From: Promineifilum sp.
GTDB taxonomy: Bacteria; Chloroflexota; Anaerolineae; Promineifilales; Promineifilaceae
NCBI GenBank assembly: GCA_019454405.1
Contig: JACFOH010000001.1
Coordinates: 82,564-121,839 of the forward strand
Direction of reading: 5' to 3'
Length of the DNA: 39,276 nucleotides
In this document: piece by piece, positions 25,707-35,299 of the stretch
How the letters are laid out: each line of letters opens with the position of its first letter
Numbering within the stretch: position 1 is the stretch's first letter
Position numbers and translations under genes: made by a program
Notes under the pieces: model-generated
The model's input: only the letters and a program-made list of their open reading frames with translations
What the model was told of the DNA's origin: nothing
Databases searched by the model: none

Positions 25707-26719
25707 TGCGCATGGCCGTAGAGCGATTCGATACGATTATCGTCGGTGCGGGGCTGTCTGGACTGATGGCTGCCCGCCGGCTTGTTGACGAGGGCCTGCA
25801 TGTATCTATTGTTGAGCGTGAATCTGTCGCGGGAGGCCGTCTGGCGACGTGGCAGGCTGGTTCTGATCGGGCAGATATCGGGGCACAATTCTTCACGGTC
25901 CGTACGCCTGAGTTTCAGGCCGTTGTCGAACAGTGGCTGGCTATGGGCTGGGTAGTCGAATGGTCGCGCGGTTGGTCCGATGGGCTATCGCTTGAGAGTC
26001 AGCCGGACGGCCATCCTCGTTACATCGCCGCCGAGGGGTTTGCCGCATTGGCGCGCGAGCTCTCGGCCGGACTGCCCGTCCGTTTCTCTACACAACTCGA
26101 CGTGATTTCAGTGGACGATGGGGGCTGGATTGCAGCGACCACGGAGGGACGACGGATCGCCGGCCGCTCTCTCATTCTCACTCCGCCTGTACCTCAGTCG
26201 CTGGCTTTGTTGCGGGCGGGTGGCGTGGCCATCCCTGATGAGCAGCGGGCTATTCTGGACGACATTCGCTATGGCGCGTGCCTGTGCGGAGTTTTTACAG
26301 TTGATGGCGAGACGACCTTGCCCGAACCGGGCGCGCTCCAGCGCCCCGACCACTCGATATCATGGATAGCGGATAATCGACGAAAAGGATTATTCGCGAG
26401 CGGGCACGCTACCTTAACCATCCAGGTTAACCCGGAAACCAGCGCTGCTCGCTGGGGAGAGGCGGATACGGAGGTTTTGACCTGGATGGCGACCGAGCTC
26501 GAGCCATGGCTAGCTCCCGGGGCGCAATTGCATCCAATCACGTTGAAACGCTGGCCCAATGCCATCCCTCTGGGTCTGTACCCGGCGCGTTACCTGATGT
26601 TGGAGGCTCCGGCTCCATTGCTCTTGGCCGGTGACGCCTTTAATGGGCCGCGTGTGGAAGGGGCGGTGCTATCAGGGTGGGCAGCGGCCGATGCCCTCCT
26701 CAGAAGCTTATACAGCTGA
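25706..26719 (+). CDS. FAD-dependent amine oxidase-like flavoprotein (renalase-like)
   Basis: 337 residues. The N-terminal FAD motif is VGAGLSGLMAARRL (13-26), followed by VERES (the ribose-binding Glu), GGRLAT and ADIGAQFFTVR, a block characteristic of renalase-like NAD(P)-binding amine oxidases. The C-terminal FAD motif is LLAGDAFNGPRVEGAVLSGWAAAD. Bacterial renalases repair isomeric 2- and 6-dihydro-NAD(P) forms; other family members oxidise amines, so this is only a suggestion. The start is the ATG at 25706, whose A is the last base of the upstream TGA; an ATG at 25712 is also possible. Translational coupling to a surface glycosidase is odd and may only be chance. It converges with the SanA-like gene with two bases between stops. 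Confidence 0.82.
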   Translation: MRMAVERFDTIIVGAGLSGLMAARRLVDEGLHVSIVERESVAGGRLATWQAGSDRADIGAQFFTVRTPEFQAVVEQWLAMGWVVEWSRGWSDGLSLESQPDGHPRYIAAEGFAALARELSAGLPVRFSTQLDVISVDDGGWIAATTEGRRIAGRSLILTPPVPQSLALLRAGGVAIPDEQRAILDDIRYGACLCGVFTVDGETTLPEPGALQRPDHSISWIADNRRKGLFASGHATLTIQVNPETSAARWGEADTEVLTWMATELEPWLAPGAQLHPITLKRWPNAIPLGLYPARYLMLEAPAPLLLAGDAFNGPRVEGAVLSGWAAADALLRSLYS

Positions 26720-26721
26720 GG

Positions 26722-27429
26722 TTAATCTCCCCCGACTAATTGTGTCGACGGCTGACTATTGAGCACTTCGATCGCTCCCACTATCGGCGGTGGCTTGCGC
26801 CGTGCTACATCCAGGGCCGCGATGAACGTCGCCGCGGTTTCCCGAACCTCGTACCAGGTCGCACCACGGTAGGAGCGTTGGTCGGCAATAACCCCAACGG
26901 CATCGATCCCAAGCCCCTGACAAGTCATGAGCGCCCGAGGGAGATGGAAAGCCTGGGTGACCAGTATGGCCTGGTTGATCTTGAACACATAGTTTGCTCG
27001 ATAGCACGTGTCGTAAGTTCGCTGTCCGGCGCGGTCGGCGGTGATATCGTCTGGATCAACGCCTTTCTCGATGGCGTAACTTACCATTGCCCCGGGTTCG
27101 TCATAGTTGGACGCGCGGTTGTCACCACTCATGATGATGCGGTCGACAATGCCCTCTTGATAGAGGCTCACGGCTGTATCTACTCGGTCGCGGAGGATCG
27201 GGCTTAATCGGCCATGCTCGTATACGGCCGCCCCAAACACCAGCGCCACGGGTTTTTCTGGTACGTTGGTCTGGTCGTAAATGGCGCTGTGGAAATACAC
27301 CTTGACGACGACACGCCAGATCAACGGTACGGCGACAACGATCACAACGATAGCTAATAGATTCAAGCAGCCTTTGCGCAATAACGAAATCACAAGCACG
27401 ATTGTACGTGGATAAGCTGGGTGGCTCAT
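26722..27429 (-). CDS. SanA/YdcF-like DUF218 membrane protein
   Basis: 235 residues with one N-terminal transmembrane helix (about 18-42), then a DUF218 domain: VALVFGAAVYEHGRLSPIL, RVDTAVSLYQEG, DRIIMSGDN, YDEPGAMVSYAIEKGV, DRAGQRTYDTCYRAN and ILVTQAFHLPRAL. This is the SanA type seen in vancomycin-sensitivity and envelope-integrity genes; ElyC/YdcF relatives work in peptidoglycan or envelope metabolism. The exact biochemical activity is unknown. The ATG at 27429 is chosen for the charged stretch before the helix. It diverges from the MOSC gene, whose credible start lies 109 bases away. Confidence 0.83.
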   Translation of the reverse strand: MSHPAYPRTIVLVISLLRKGCLNLLAIVVIVVAVPLIWRVVVKVYFHSAIYDQTNVPEKPVALVFGAAVYEHGRLSPILRDRVDTAVSLYQEGIVDRIIMSGDNRASNYDEPGAMVSYAIEKGVDPDDITADRAGQRTYDTCYRANYVFKINQAILVTQAFHLPRALMTCQGLGIDAVGVIADQRSYRGATWYEVRETAATFIAALDVARRKPPPIVGAIEVLNSQPSTQLVGGD

Positions 27430-27537
27430 GAGAAATGGCTGGCTTCTCAGGAACCTCTGACCCTATGGATCAAAACATATCGCGACGTTTTGACTCGTTT
27501 CACACCTCCGGTTACACTTCCGGCCTGGAATTTGATT

Positions 27538-28020
27538 ATGCTCGACAAACCTCTTCAATTTGCTCAGGTTTTTCAGATCAATGCGTCCGGTGGCGGCGTG
27601 CCCAAGCTGCCGCTGCGTTCGGCCGAGGTCAATACGTTGGGGATCGTCGGTGACGACCACAATAACAAAGTCAACCATGGCGGCCCGGATAAAGCCATTT
27701 GCCTTTATTCGCTGGAATTGATCCGGGCGCTTCAGGTTGAGGGCCATCCGATCTTTGTAGGTTCGACAGGCGAGAACATCACCACCGCCGGGCTGGATTG
27801 GTCTCTGGTAGAGGCGGGCGTGCGATTGAAAATCGGTCCTTCTGTGGAACTGGAGATCACCAAATATACAACGCCCTGCCAAACTATTCGCGACTCATTC
27901 CGCGATCAGAATATCGAGCGCATGTCCTCGAAGGCGAATCCGGGGTGGGCGCGAGCGTATGCGCGAGTCCTCCAGCCGGGAACGATCGCCGTCGGCGATG
28001 CCATTCGCATAGTCGATTAA
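27538..28020 (+). CDS. MOSC domain protein
   Basis: 160 residues from the ATG at 27538, which has a modest GGAA site 7 bases before it. Upstream in-frame codons run back to 27421 but overlap the start of the divergent SanA-like gene and add no conserved sequence. MOSC features are HGGPDKAICLY, GSTGENITTAG and the conserved Cys in TTPCQTIRDSF. MOSC domains are found alone (YiiM type) and in molybdenum-cofactor sulfurases and mARC enzymes; the Cys is the probable cofactor or sulfur site. MoaA is in the same window but not nearby. The EamA transporter follows 23 bases later, possibly in the same unit. Confidence 0.88.
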   Translation: MLDKPLQFAQVFQINASGGGVPKLPLRSAEVNTLGIVGDDHNNKVNHGGPDKAICLYSLELIRALQVEGHPIFVGSTGENITTAGLDWSLVEAGVRLKIGPSVELEITKYTTPCQTIRDSFRDQNIERMSSKANPGWARAYARVLQPGTIAVGDAIRIVD

Positions 28021-28043
28021 TCATCGCTGCCGGTGGCGATCTC

Positions 28044-28928
28044 ATGACTCCACAATCGCCCGGGCGGGCGACCGCTACCGCCACTATCCCCGCTTTATTC
28101 GCTGTTCTACTCGTTGTCGATAGCCTTCATTTTGTGTTTGCCAGGGCGCTGCTGCCTTTCCTCCCGCCGGAGATGTCGTCCTTTCTGATGTTGGGGATCG
28201 CTGCGGTGCAAGTGGGAGTTTTTCAAGCTTATCGAGGCAAGCTGCGGTGGCGGGCCTTCCTGGATCATTGGCGATTCTATACTGCCATCGGCCTGCTCGT
28301 AGCAACATCGACCATTATTGATTACAACGCAGTGGCTTTCATTGATCCCGGTACTGCCTCATTATTAAGTAGGGCGGCCGTCTTGTTCTCGTTGGCGTTT
28401 GGTCTTTTTTGGCTGGGTGAGCGTCTGCGCCCAACCGAATTGCTCGGTGCGGCTCTGGCAGTCGTCGGGGTTGTCATCATTAGTTTTCAGCCGGGTGATT
28501 TCCTGCGCTTCGGTTCGTTGTTAGCGCTGATTTCTTCATTCCTCTATGCGCTCCACACGGCTATCGTCAAGCGTCATGGCGAGGGGATCGACTTTGGCGA
28601 TTTCTTCTTGTTCCGGATCGCCACGATCGCCTTCTTCCTTCTGTTGTTTACACTGGCTCGCGGCCAGATGGTTCGACCATCGCCTATGGGCTGGTTGCTC
28701 GCCGCCCTCGCCGCCACGGTGGATGTCGTCATCAGCCGCTCGCTCTTCTACTTATCATTGCGTCGAATGCCAATGAGCATTCATACGATCATTCTCACCC
28801 TCAGCCCGGTGGTGACTATCCTCTGGTCGTTCGCATTGTTCCAGTCAGCCCCGTCTATGCTCGGGTTTGCCGGCGGGGCGTTGGTTATCGCAGGTGTTGC
28901 GCTAGTGACTCTCTGGCGACGGGCCTGA
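28044..28928 (+). CDS. EamA/DMT superfamily transporter
   Basis: 294 residues, about ten hydrophobic helices in two homologous halves, the usual EamA layout. Markers are the first repeat end FLWLGERLRPTELLGAALAVVGV and the second-half helix pairs MSIHTIILTLSPVVTILW and FAGGALVIAGVALVTLW. These carriers export or import metabolites such as amino acids, sugars or nucleotides; the substrate cannot be guessed. The start is the ATG at 28044 shortly after the MOSC stop; longer in-frame reading back into the MOSC gene (to 27798) is a frame shadow. The membrane orientation is likely with the N-terminus in the cytoplasm. Confidence 0.87.
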   Translation: MTPQSPGRATATATIPALFAVLLVVDSLHFVFARALLPFLPPEMSSFLMLGIAAVQVGVFQAYRGKLRWRAFLDHWRFYTAIGLLVATSTIIDYNAVAFIDPGTASLLSRAAVLFSLAFGLFWLGERLRPTELLGAALAVVGVVIISFQPGDFLRFGSLLALISSFLYALHTAIVKRHGEGIDFGDFFLFRIATIAFFLLLFTLARGQMVRPSPMGWLLAALAATVDVVISRSLFYLSLRRMPMSIHTIILTLSPVVTILWSFALFQSAPSMLGFAGGALVIAGVALVTLWRRA

Positions 28929-28959
28929 GCGCTGCCTCTGCCAAAGAGTCTTGTCGAGA

Positions 28960-29721
28960 TCATGTCCGCAGGTATGATGCCCCGTTGACGTCGATGATGG
29001 CTCCTGTCATAAACTCTGCCCCTTCAGAAGCCAGGAACAGCACAGCATAGGCAACTTCTTGCGGTCGTGCGACCCGATTGAAGGGACTTTGGCTACGAAT
29101 ATCGATACCGCTTTGCCCGGTCAGCGCCTCTCGAGCCATCTCTGTTTCCACAAACCCCGGGGCAACGACTGCGACCGAAATGTTATAGGGCGCCAGGTAC
29201 TTGGCCAGCGACTGACTCATGGAATTGAGCGCGGCCTTGCTGGCGCCATAGGCTGGGCCTGTTGGTTCGCCGCGAAATGCTCCGCGTGAGGAGACGTTGA
29301 CAATTCGGCCGCCCCCACGTTCGATCATATGCCGGGCGACACAAAAGCACATATTGGCCGCGCCCAGCACATTGGTGTCAATGACTCTTTGCCAACTCGC
29401 CTGCCACGCTTCGTAGGACACGTCAGCCAGTGGGTGATCTTCATAGATCGCTGCGTTGTTGACCAGCACGTCGATCCGGCCCAACCGGGTTACTACATGG
29501 TCAGTCAACGCTGCCACTTCATCTGCCTTGGCGATGTCTCCCCGTACGATGATATGACCTTCTCCGTCGAGCGAACGCAGAGTTTCTTCGGCCGCAGCCT
29601 GATTGCTATGATAATGTACGGCGACCCTCGCCCCCTGGGCGGCAAACAATTGAGCTGTGACGCGACCGATGCCACGCGATGATCCGGTGATAAGCACAAC
29701 CTTGTCCGTGAAATCAAGCAT
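28960..29721 (-). CDS. Short-chain dehydrogenase/reductase (FabG-like)
   Basis: 253 residues, the usual SDR size. The cofactor motif is TGSSRGIG (12-19), NNAA follows at 88-91, and the catalytic tetrad is N117, S145, Y158 and K162 (SSRGAF and YGASK). The end with FMTGAIIDVNGASYLRT matches classical FabG-type proteins. The basic residue after the Gly motif (R16) hints at NADPH. It may reduce a 3-oxoacyl or other carbonyl substrate; SDRs cannot be assigned more closely by sequence alone. Start ATG 29721 behind AGGACAGGA. It is divergent from pyrG, so the pyrG leader terminator at 29941-29986 cannot belong to it. Confidence 0.88.
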   Translation of the reverse strand: MLDFTDKVVLITGSSRGIGRVTAQLFAAQGARVAVHYHSNQAAAEETLRSLDGEGHIIVRGDIAKADEVAALTDHVVTRLGRIDVLVNNAAIYEDHPLADVSYEAWQASWQRVIDTNVLGAANMCFCVARHMIERGGGRIVNVSSRGAFRGEPTGPAYGASKAALNSMSQSLAKYLAPYNISVAVVAPGFVETEMAREALTGQSGIDIRSQSPFNRVARPQEVAYAVLFLASEGAEFMTGAIIDVNGASYLRT

Positions 29722-29822
29722 ATCCTGTCCTCATATCTTTCAGTATGTTTGAGTGCATTATCATGGAACCTGTTTCACTGGGCAAATCGTTCGTCACCGT
29801 TTCTTGTCGCGGACGAATTCCC

Positions 29823-29838
29823 TGACGTGCTTGCCCAT
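29823..29838 (+). promoter_or_regulatory. Segment that could pair with the pyrG terminator as an antiterminator
   Basis: TGACGTGC, three bases, then CCCAT. The first eight and last five bases repeat the 3' arm of the pyrG leader hairpin (29964-29976), so this segment could pair with the 5' arm (29944-29956) instead. This applies only if transcription of the leader starts upstream of 29823, which is not shown. Confidence 0.3.
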
Positions 29839-29940
29839 GCGATCAAAAAATGTTATTCTTTTTTCCGTTAGAGGACGGTATGTACCGTTGTAATCTGCGA
29901 GATATAAGAAAATGCAGTGTACTTTGATAAGTACCTGATT

Positions 29941-29986
29941 GGGATGGGGCACGTCACCCAAGATGACGTGCCCCATCTCTCTTTTT
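29941..29986 (+). terminator. Intrinsic terminator in the pyrG leader (attenuator)
   Basis: The 5' arm GGGATGGGGCACGTCA (29941-29956) and the 3' arm TGACGTGCCCCATCTC (29964-29979) pair over 16 positions with one G-U, with loop CCCAAGA and tail TCTTTTT (29980-29986). The AGGGAG ribosome-binding site of pyrG begins right after. The nearest upstream plus-strand gene ends a kilobase earlier and a minus-strand gene lies between, so the terminator should act on the pyrG transcript itself. pyrG attenuation by CTP-dependent leader control is known in Firmicutes. Confidence 0.8.
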
Positions 29987-29988
29987 AG

Positions 29989-31635
<1,647 letters not shown>

Positions 31636-31665
31636 GAGTGAATCTTGGGGTGGTTTGCCCATGCA

Positions 31666-31705
31666 GGCGCACGGCTAATTTGATAGCCGTGTGCCTTTGC
31701 GTTTT
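31666..31705 (+). terminator. Intrinsic terminator after pyrG
   Basis: GGCGCACGGCTA (31666-31677), loop ATTTGA, TAGCCGTGTGCC (31684-31695) with one G-U, then TTTGCGTTTT. It reads in the plus direction between the convergent pyrG and cystathionine beta-synthase genes. Confidence 0.75.
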
Positions 31706-31722
31706 GATGGAGAGGTTTGTTA

Positions 31723-33153
31723 TCAGCGAATTTGTGACGAGAGATAGTCGAGAATATCGATCTTGGTCAAGATTCCCTCGACCTGATCATTTTGGTTGAC
31801 GATGACTACCGCAGGTCGATCCTTAATGAGGGACATCAGTGTCTCCAGCCGCGTGTTTGGTCCGACGATGGGGACGTCGATGTTGACCATACTCTCAATC
31901 GTCTCGTCCGGCTGATGGACATGATTCGTCAACAACATATGATTTAGTAAATCGATCTCACTCACCAGGCCTACCAGCCGCTCTTCGGTATTCACAACCG
32001 GTAACTGGGAAATATTGCGACTTTTCATCAGCACGATTACATCTCGCAATAAGTCGGTTGTTCGGGCTGTGTAGATCCGCCCGCTCTCCTTCTTGGATTG
32101 GATATCTTCGGCACGGATATCGCTCCATATCTGATCTAGGTAGCCGTTCTCTCGCATCCAATCATCATCGAAGACCTTGCTCAGATAGCGGAGACCGGAA
32201 TCAGGCAGGATAATCACAACGACCGCCTCCGGTCCAAGCTGGTGTTGTTGGATGTATCTTAATGCGCCAACCACAACCGACCCGGAAGAACCCCCGCCCA
32301 GGATCCCTTCTTCACGCACCAGCCTGCGAGCCATCAGGAAGCTTTCGCGGTCGTCAACCTGGACGATCTCATCAATGACGCTCAAATCGGTCGTGCCGGG
32401 CAGGAAATCTTCGCCAATTCCTTCGACCTTGTACCCTTCGGCATTGGTATATTTGCCGCTTCGATGCAGTTCATAGAGGATAGAGCCGAGGGGATCGACG
32501 CCGACGATCTGCACGTCAGGATTCTGTTCCTTCAAATATCGCCCTGTGCCAGATATCGTCCCGCCGGTACCCATGCCGACGATCAGGTGTGTGATGCGAC
32601 CGCCCGTCTGGGCCCAGATTTCCGGGCCAGTGCTGTCATAATGAGCCTGGGGATTCACTGGATTGTAGTATTGATTCGCCAGGATTGAATTTGGGGTTTC
32701 CTCTACCAGGCGTCGCGCCACCGAGTAATAACTGCGCGGGTCTTCCGGCTCCACGGCTGTTGGTGTGACAACAACTCTGGCCCCATAGGCTCGTAATAAC
32801 AAAATCTTCTCGTGTGACATTTTGTCAGGCATGACGAATATGCAGCGGTAACCTTTGATGGCCGCGGCGATGGCCAGCCCAACACCGGTGTTGCCTGATG
32901 TTGCTTCGATGATCGTGCCGCCCGGGCGCAGACGGCCGTCGCGTTCGGCGTCTTCGATAATTGGCCAACCGATGCGATCCTTCACCGAACCCCCTGGATT
33001 GAAGAATTCAACCTTGACTAGCACCAGGGGTTCCAACCCGCTGGTCACAGAGTTGAGGCGCACCAGAGGGGTATTTCCAATGGTTGAGTGAATGTCATTG
33101 TGGAACTCTATTTCATTTGTATCGGTGCGCTGGTTCAGCTCCGGACTGGACAT
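31723..33153 (-). CDS. Cystathionine beta-synthase with C-terminal CBS domain pair
   Basis: 476 residues. A fold-type II PLP enzyme (about 15-330) with the PLP lysine K58 in GGSVKDR, the TSGNTG phosphate-binding loop and the glycine loop MGTGGTISGTG. Two CBS repeats follow (about 350-400 and 415-476), ending ILTKIDILDYL. It lacks the N-terminal haem-binding segment of animal CBS. It condenses serine (or activated serine) with homocysteine to form cystathionine; cysteine synthase activity is possible but the CBS pair favours CBS. CBS repeats may bind SAM or adenylates. Good ribosome-binding site AGAGGAAAA. It is divergent from a LysM-glycosidase. Confidence 0.93.
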   Translation of the reverse strand: MSSPELNQRTDTNEIEFHNDIHSTIGNTPLVRLNSVTSGLEPLVLVKVEFFNPGGSVKDRIGWPIIEDAERDGRLRPGGTIIEATSGNTGVGLAIAAAIKGYRCIFVMPDKMSHEKILLLRAYGARVVVTPTAVEPEDPRSYYSVARRLVEETPNSILANQYYNPVNPQAHYDSTGPEIWAQTGGRITHLIVGMGTGGTISGTGRYLKEQNPDVQIVGVDPLGSILYELHRSGKYTNAEGYKVEGIGEDFLPGTTDLSVIDEIVQVDDRESFLMARRLVREEGILGGGSSGSVVVGALRYIQQHQLGPEAVVVIILPDSGLRYLSKVFDDDWMRENGYLDQIWSDIRAEDIQSKKESGRIYTARTTDLLRDVIVLMKSRNISQLPVVNTEERLVGLVSEIDLLNHMLLTNHVHQPDETIESMVNIDVPIVGPNTRLETLMSLIKDRPAVVIVNQNDQVEGILTKIDILDYLSSQIR

Positions 33154-33273
33154 CGTCTATTTTCCTCTTCTAATCTTTTTCACGCGGGCTTCATGTAATG
33201 ATACAGATAAATCTGGCATGATGCATCTGCATACTTATGTAAAAATGTTGCACGCGAATTGCGATACACCCCA

Positions 33274-33290
33274 ACATTATGTCATAATGT
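33274..33290 (+). promoter_or_regulatory. Perfect 17-base palindrome upstream of the LysM-glycosidase
   Basis: ACATTATG, T, CATAATGT: two perfect 8-base arms about one base. It lies 43 bases before the start codon, where an operator is expected. It contains TGTCATAAT, related to sequences before the LCP and zwf genes. The regulator is unknown. Confidence 0.5.
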
Positions 33291-33332
33291 GGCCTGACAG
33301 CTCTCGACATATGGTGAATAAGGAGTGAGGTT

Positions 33333-34733
33333 ATGAAAAAGTCTCGCTGGACAGCGACTATCGCCGTCATTGCGCTGCTCTTGGTGACAGTGGCTGTTGT
33401 CTCGGCCGCTACCTATATCGTCCAGCCGGGGGATACATTATGGCGTATCTCTCGTCAATTCAACACAACCGTAGATGCGATTGTCAGGACGAACAATATT
33501 CCTAACCCGAATTTGATTTACGTCGGTCAAACCCTGGAAATCCCGGGCGATGGCGCGGCCCCGGCTCCGCCTGCGCCACCCACTGTCCCGGGGGTACCGG
33601 CGCCGCCCGCAGCTCAAACATATGTCGTCCAGCCGGGGGACACTCTCTCCGGGATTGCTGCCCGGTTTGGAACGACGGTGCAGGCGATTGCCCAGGCTAA
33701 TAACATCGTCAACGTTAACCTGATCTTTGTCGGTCAGGTACTCACTATTCCCGGTGCCGGCCCAGCGCCAGCCCCGGTGCCACCGATCGACCCTGGTGTC
33801 CCGCCGTCGCCGCCGCCGGCCACTGGCTTCAATTTTGGCGGCCAGACCCAGACCTTTGCCAATGCTCAGGCGATGAAAGACGCGGGAATGGGCTGGGTCA
33901 AGTTCCAGCATAAGTGGTCTCCCGGAGACTCCGCTGCGGATCTGGCCGGTACGATTCAAAATGCCAAGGCCAATGGCTTCAAGGTGCTGATCTCCGTTAC
34001 AGGTGCGACAACCTATCCATCTCCCAATAGCATCGACTTTGTCGCCTTCGTCCAGTTCATGGGTGCGCTGGCCGGGCAAGGTCCGGATGCGATTGAGGTA
34101 TGGAACGAACAAAATATTGACTTCGAGTGGCCGGCCGGACAGATCGACCCCGCCTCTTACGTTAATAACATGCTCGCCCCTGCCTATAAAGCTATCAAGT
34201 CGGCCAACTCTAACGTGATCGTTATATCCGGTGCGCCTGCGCCTACTGGTTTCGACAACACGACCAACGCTTGGGCTGACAATCGGTACATCGCCGGCAT
34301 GCGGTCGGCCGGTGCAGCCAATTATGCCGATTGTATTGGAGCGCATTACAACGCAGGGGCTACGTCTCCCAGCGCCACATCCGGTCACCCGGGCGGTTCG
34401 CATTACAGTTGGTACTTCTTCCCGATGCTGGACCTGTATTACAATACGTTCGGTGGCGCTCGCCAGGTTTGTTGGACCGAGTTGGGCTATCTCTCGGGCG
34501 AAGGCTTTAGCGGTCTTCCGCAAAACTTTGCCTGGGCTGGTGGGACAACGGTTCAACAGCAGGCGAAGTGGCTGCGAGAAGCGCGTGACCTATCGGTTTC
34601 CAGCGGCCGTGTCTTGATGATGATCGTCTATAACGTCGATTTCACCTCGTTCGACCCGGCCGGCGACCCGCAAGCGGGTTACGCTATGATTCGCCCCAAC
34701 GGTTCGTGCCCGGCTTGTGAAGCCTTCAAATAA
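33333..34733 (+). CDS. Secreted LysM-LysM-glycoside hydrolase (clan GH-A-like)
   Basis: 466 residues. A signal peptide (1-26) ends in VVSAA. Two LysM modules follow: about 27-71 ([24 protein letters not shown]) and 96-140 ([24 protein letters not shown]), each followed by a Pro/Ala linker. The rest (165-466) is a TIM-barrel glycosidase-like domain with acid/base E259 in VWNEQN and likely nucleophile E383 in CWTELGY; the barrel ends in a CPACEAF motif. LysM binds GlcNAc-containing glycan, so it may sit on peptidoglycan or a chitin-like coat. Strong AGGAGTGAGG ribosome-binding site; terminator at 34763-34795. It is the third related barrel in the window and the only one held by LysM. Confidence 0.88.
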   Translation: MKKSRWTATIAVIALLLVTVAVVSAATYIVQPGDTLWRISRQFNTTVDAIVRTNNIPNPNLIYVGQTLEIPGDGAAPAPPAPPTVPGVPAPPAAQTYVVQPGDTLSGIAARFGTTVQAIAQANNIVNVNLIFVGQVLTIPGAGPAPAPVPPIDPGVPPSPPPATGFNFGGQTQTFANAQAMKDAGMGWVKFQHKWSPGDSAADLAGTIQNAKANGFKVLISVTGATTYPSPNSIDFVAFVQFMGALAGQGPDAIEVWNEQNIDFEWPAGQIDPASYVNNMLAPAYKAIKSANSNVIVISGAPAPTGFDNTTNAWADNRYIAGMRSAGAANYADCIGAHYNAGATSPSATSGHPGGSHYSWYFFPMLDLYYNTFGGARQVCWTELGYLSGEGFSGLPQNFAWAGGTTVQQQAKWLREARDLSVSSGRVLMMIVYNVDFTSFDPAGDPQAGYAMIRPNGSCPACEAFK

Positions 34734-34762
34734 ATCAACTCATCTAGTTTTGTTCTAGGGAT

Positions 34763-34802
34763 AAAAGGCGTAAAGGTTACCTCTTTACGCCTTTTACGTT
34801 TA
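34763..34802 (+). terminator. Intrinsic terminator after the LysM-glycosidase
   Basis: AAAAGGCGTAAAG (34763-34775), loop GTTACCT, CTTTACGCCTTTT (34783-34795), then a T-rich tail. The A-rich 5' flank could allow reverse termination too. Confidence 0.8.
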
Positions 34803-34857
34803 TACTTGGGCTAGATCAAGGCGGCCGGGAGCCGCACTTCCTTAGAGAGGAACCCAT

Positions 34858-35295
34858 ATGAAAGTCCGAAATATTCTGGCAACGAAGAAAGGTAGCCTCA
34901 TCACGATTCGAGCCAATGAGCCTATTCGCCGTGCGATAGCCATACTCGTCGAGCGACGGATCGGAGCGATGCCTGTGGTTGATGAGGCCGGGCAATTGGT
35001 AGGAATTTTGAGCGAGCGCGATGTCATGCGCGCGGCCGCCCAGGATGAGAATTTATTCGGGCGTCCGGTTGCGGATATCATGACTCGCAGCGTTGTTATA
35101 GGCATGCCTCAGGACGACGTCATGTCTGTAGCCCAGACGATGCTCGAGAGACGATTCCGTCATTTACCTATTGTTGATGAGGGGCAACTTATCGGCATTA
35201 TCTCAATCGGCGACGTATTAAAGACGCAACGTGATGCTTATCGCGGAGAAGCCGATACTCTGGAAACTCAGATTATTGCGGAAGGAGAGGAATAA
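34858..35295 (+). CDS. Stand-alone CBS-domain pair protein
   Basis: 145 residues formed by two CBS repeats: LITIRANEPIRRAIAILVERRIGAMPVVDEAGQ and VVIGMPQDDVMSVAQTMLERRFRHLPIVDEG, with a short Glu-rich end. Such pairs bind adenosine nucleotides (AMP, ATP, SAM or c-di-AMP) and regulate partners, or act by themselves as sensors. There is no other domain. The ribosome-binding site is AGAGAGGAAC. It is four bases from an FprA-type reductase whose ribosome-binding site lies inside its last codons, so the two are certainly co-transcribed; control of the reductase by an adenylate signal is possible but unproven. Confidence 0.9.
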   Translation: MKVRNILATKKGSLITIRANEPIRRAIAILVERRIGAMPVVDEAGQLVGILSERDVMRAAAQDENLFGRPVADIMTRSVVIGMPQDDVMSVAQTMLERRFRHLPIVDEGQLIGIISIGDVLKTQRDAYRGEADTLETQIIAEGEE

Positions 35296-35299
35296 TCCC

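Noticed and set aside
27421..27537. Longer start for the MOSC protein
   Set aside because: The added 39 residues overlap the divergent SanA-like gene start and match no MOSC sequence; the ATG at 27538 leads straight into the domain.
33438..34556. Long minus-strand open frame (over 370 codons) opposite the LysM-glycosidase
   Set aside because: Explained by GC-skewed third positions and repeated LysM sequence; the translation is not protein-like, and no start signal is seen.
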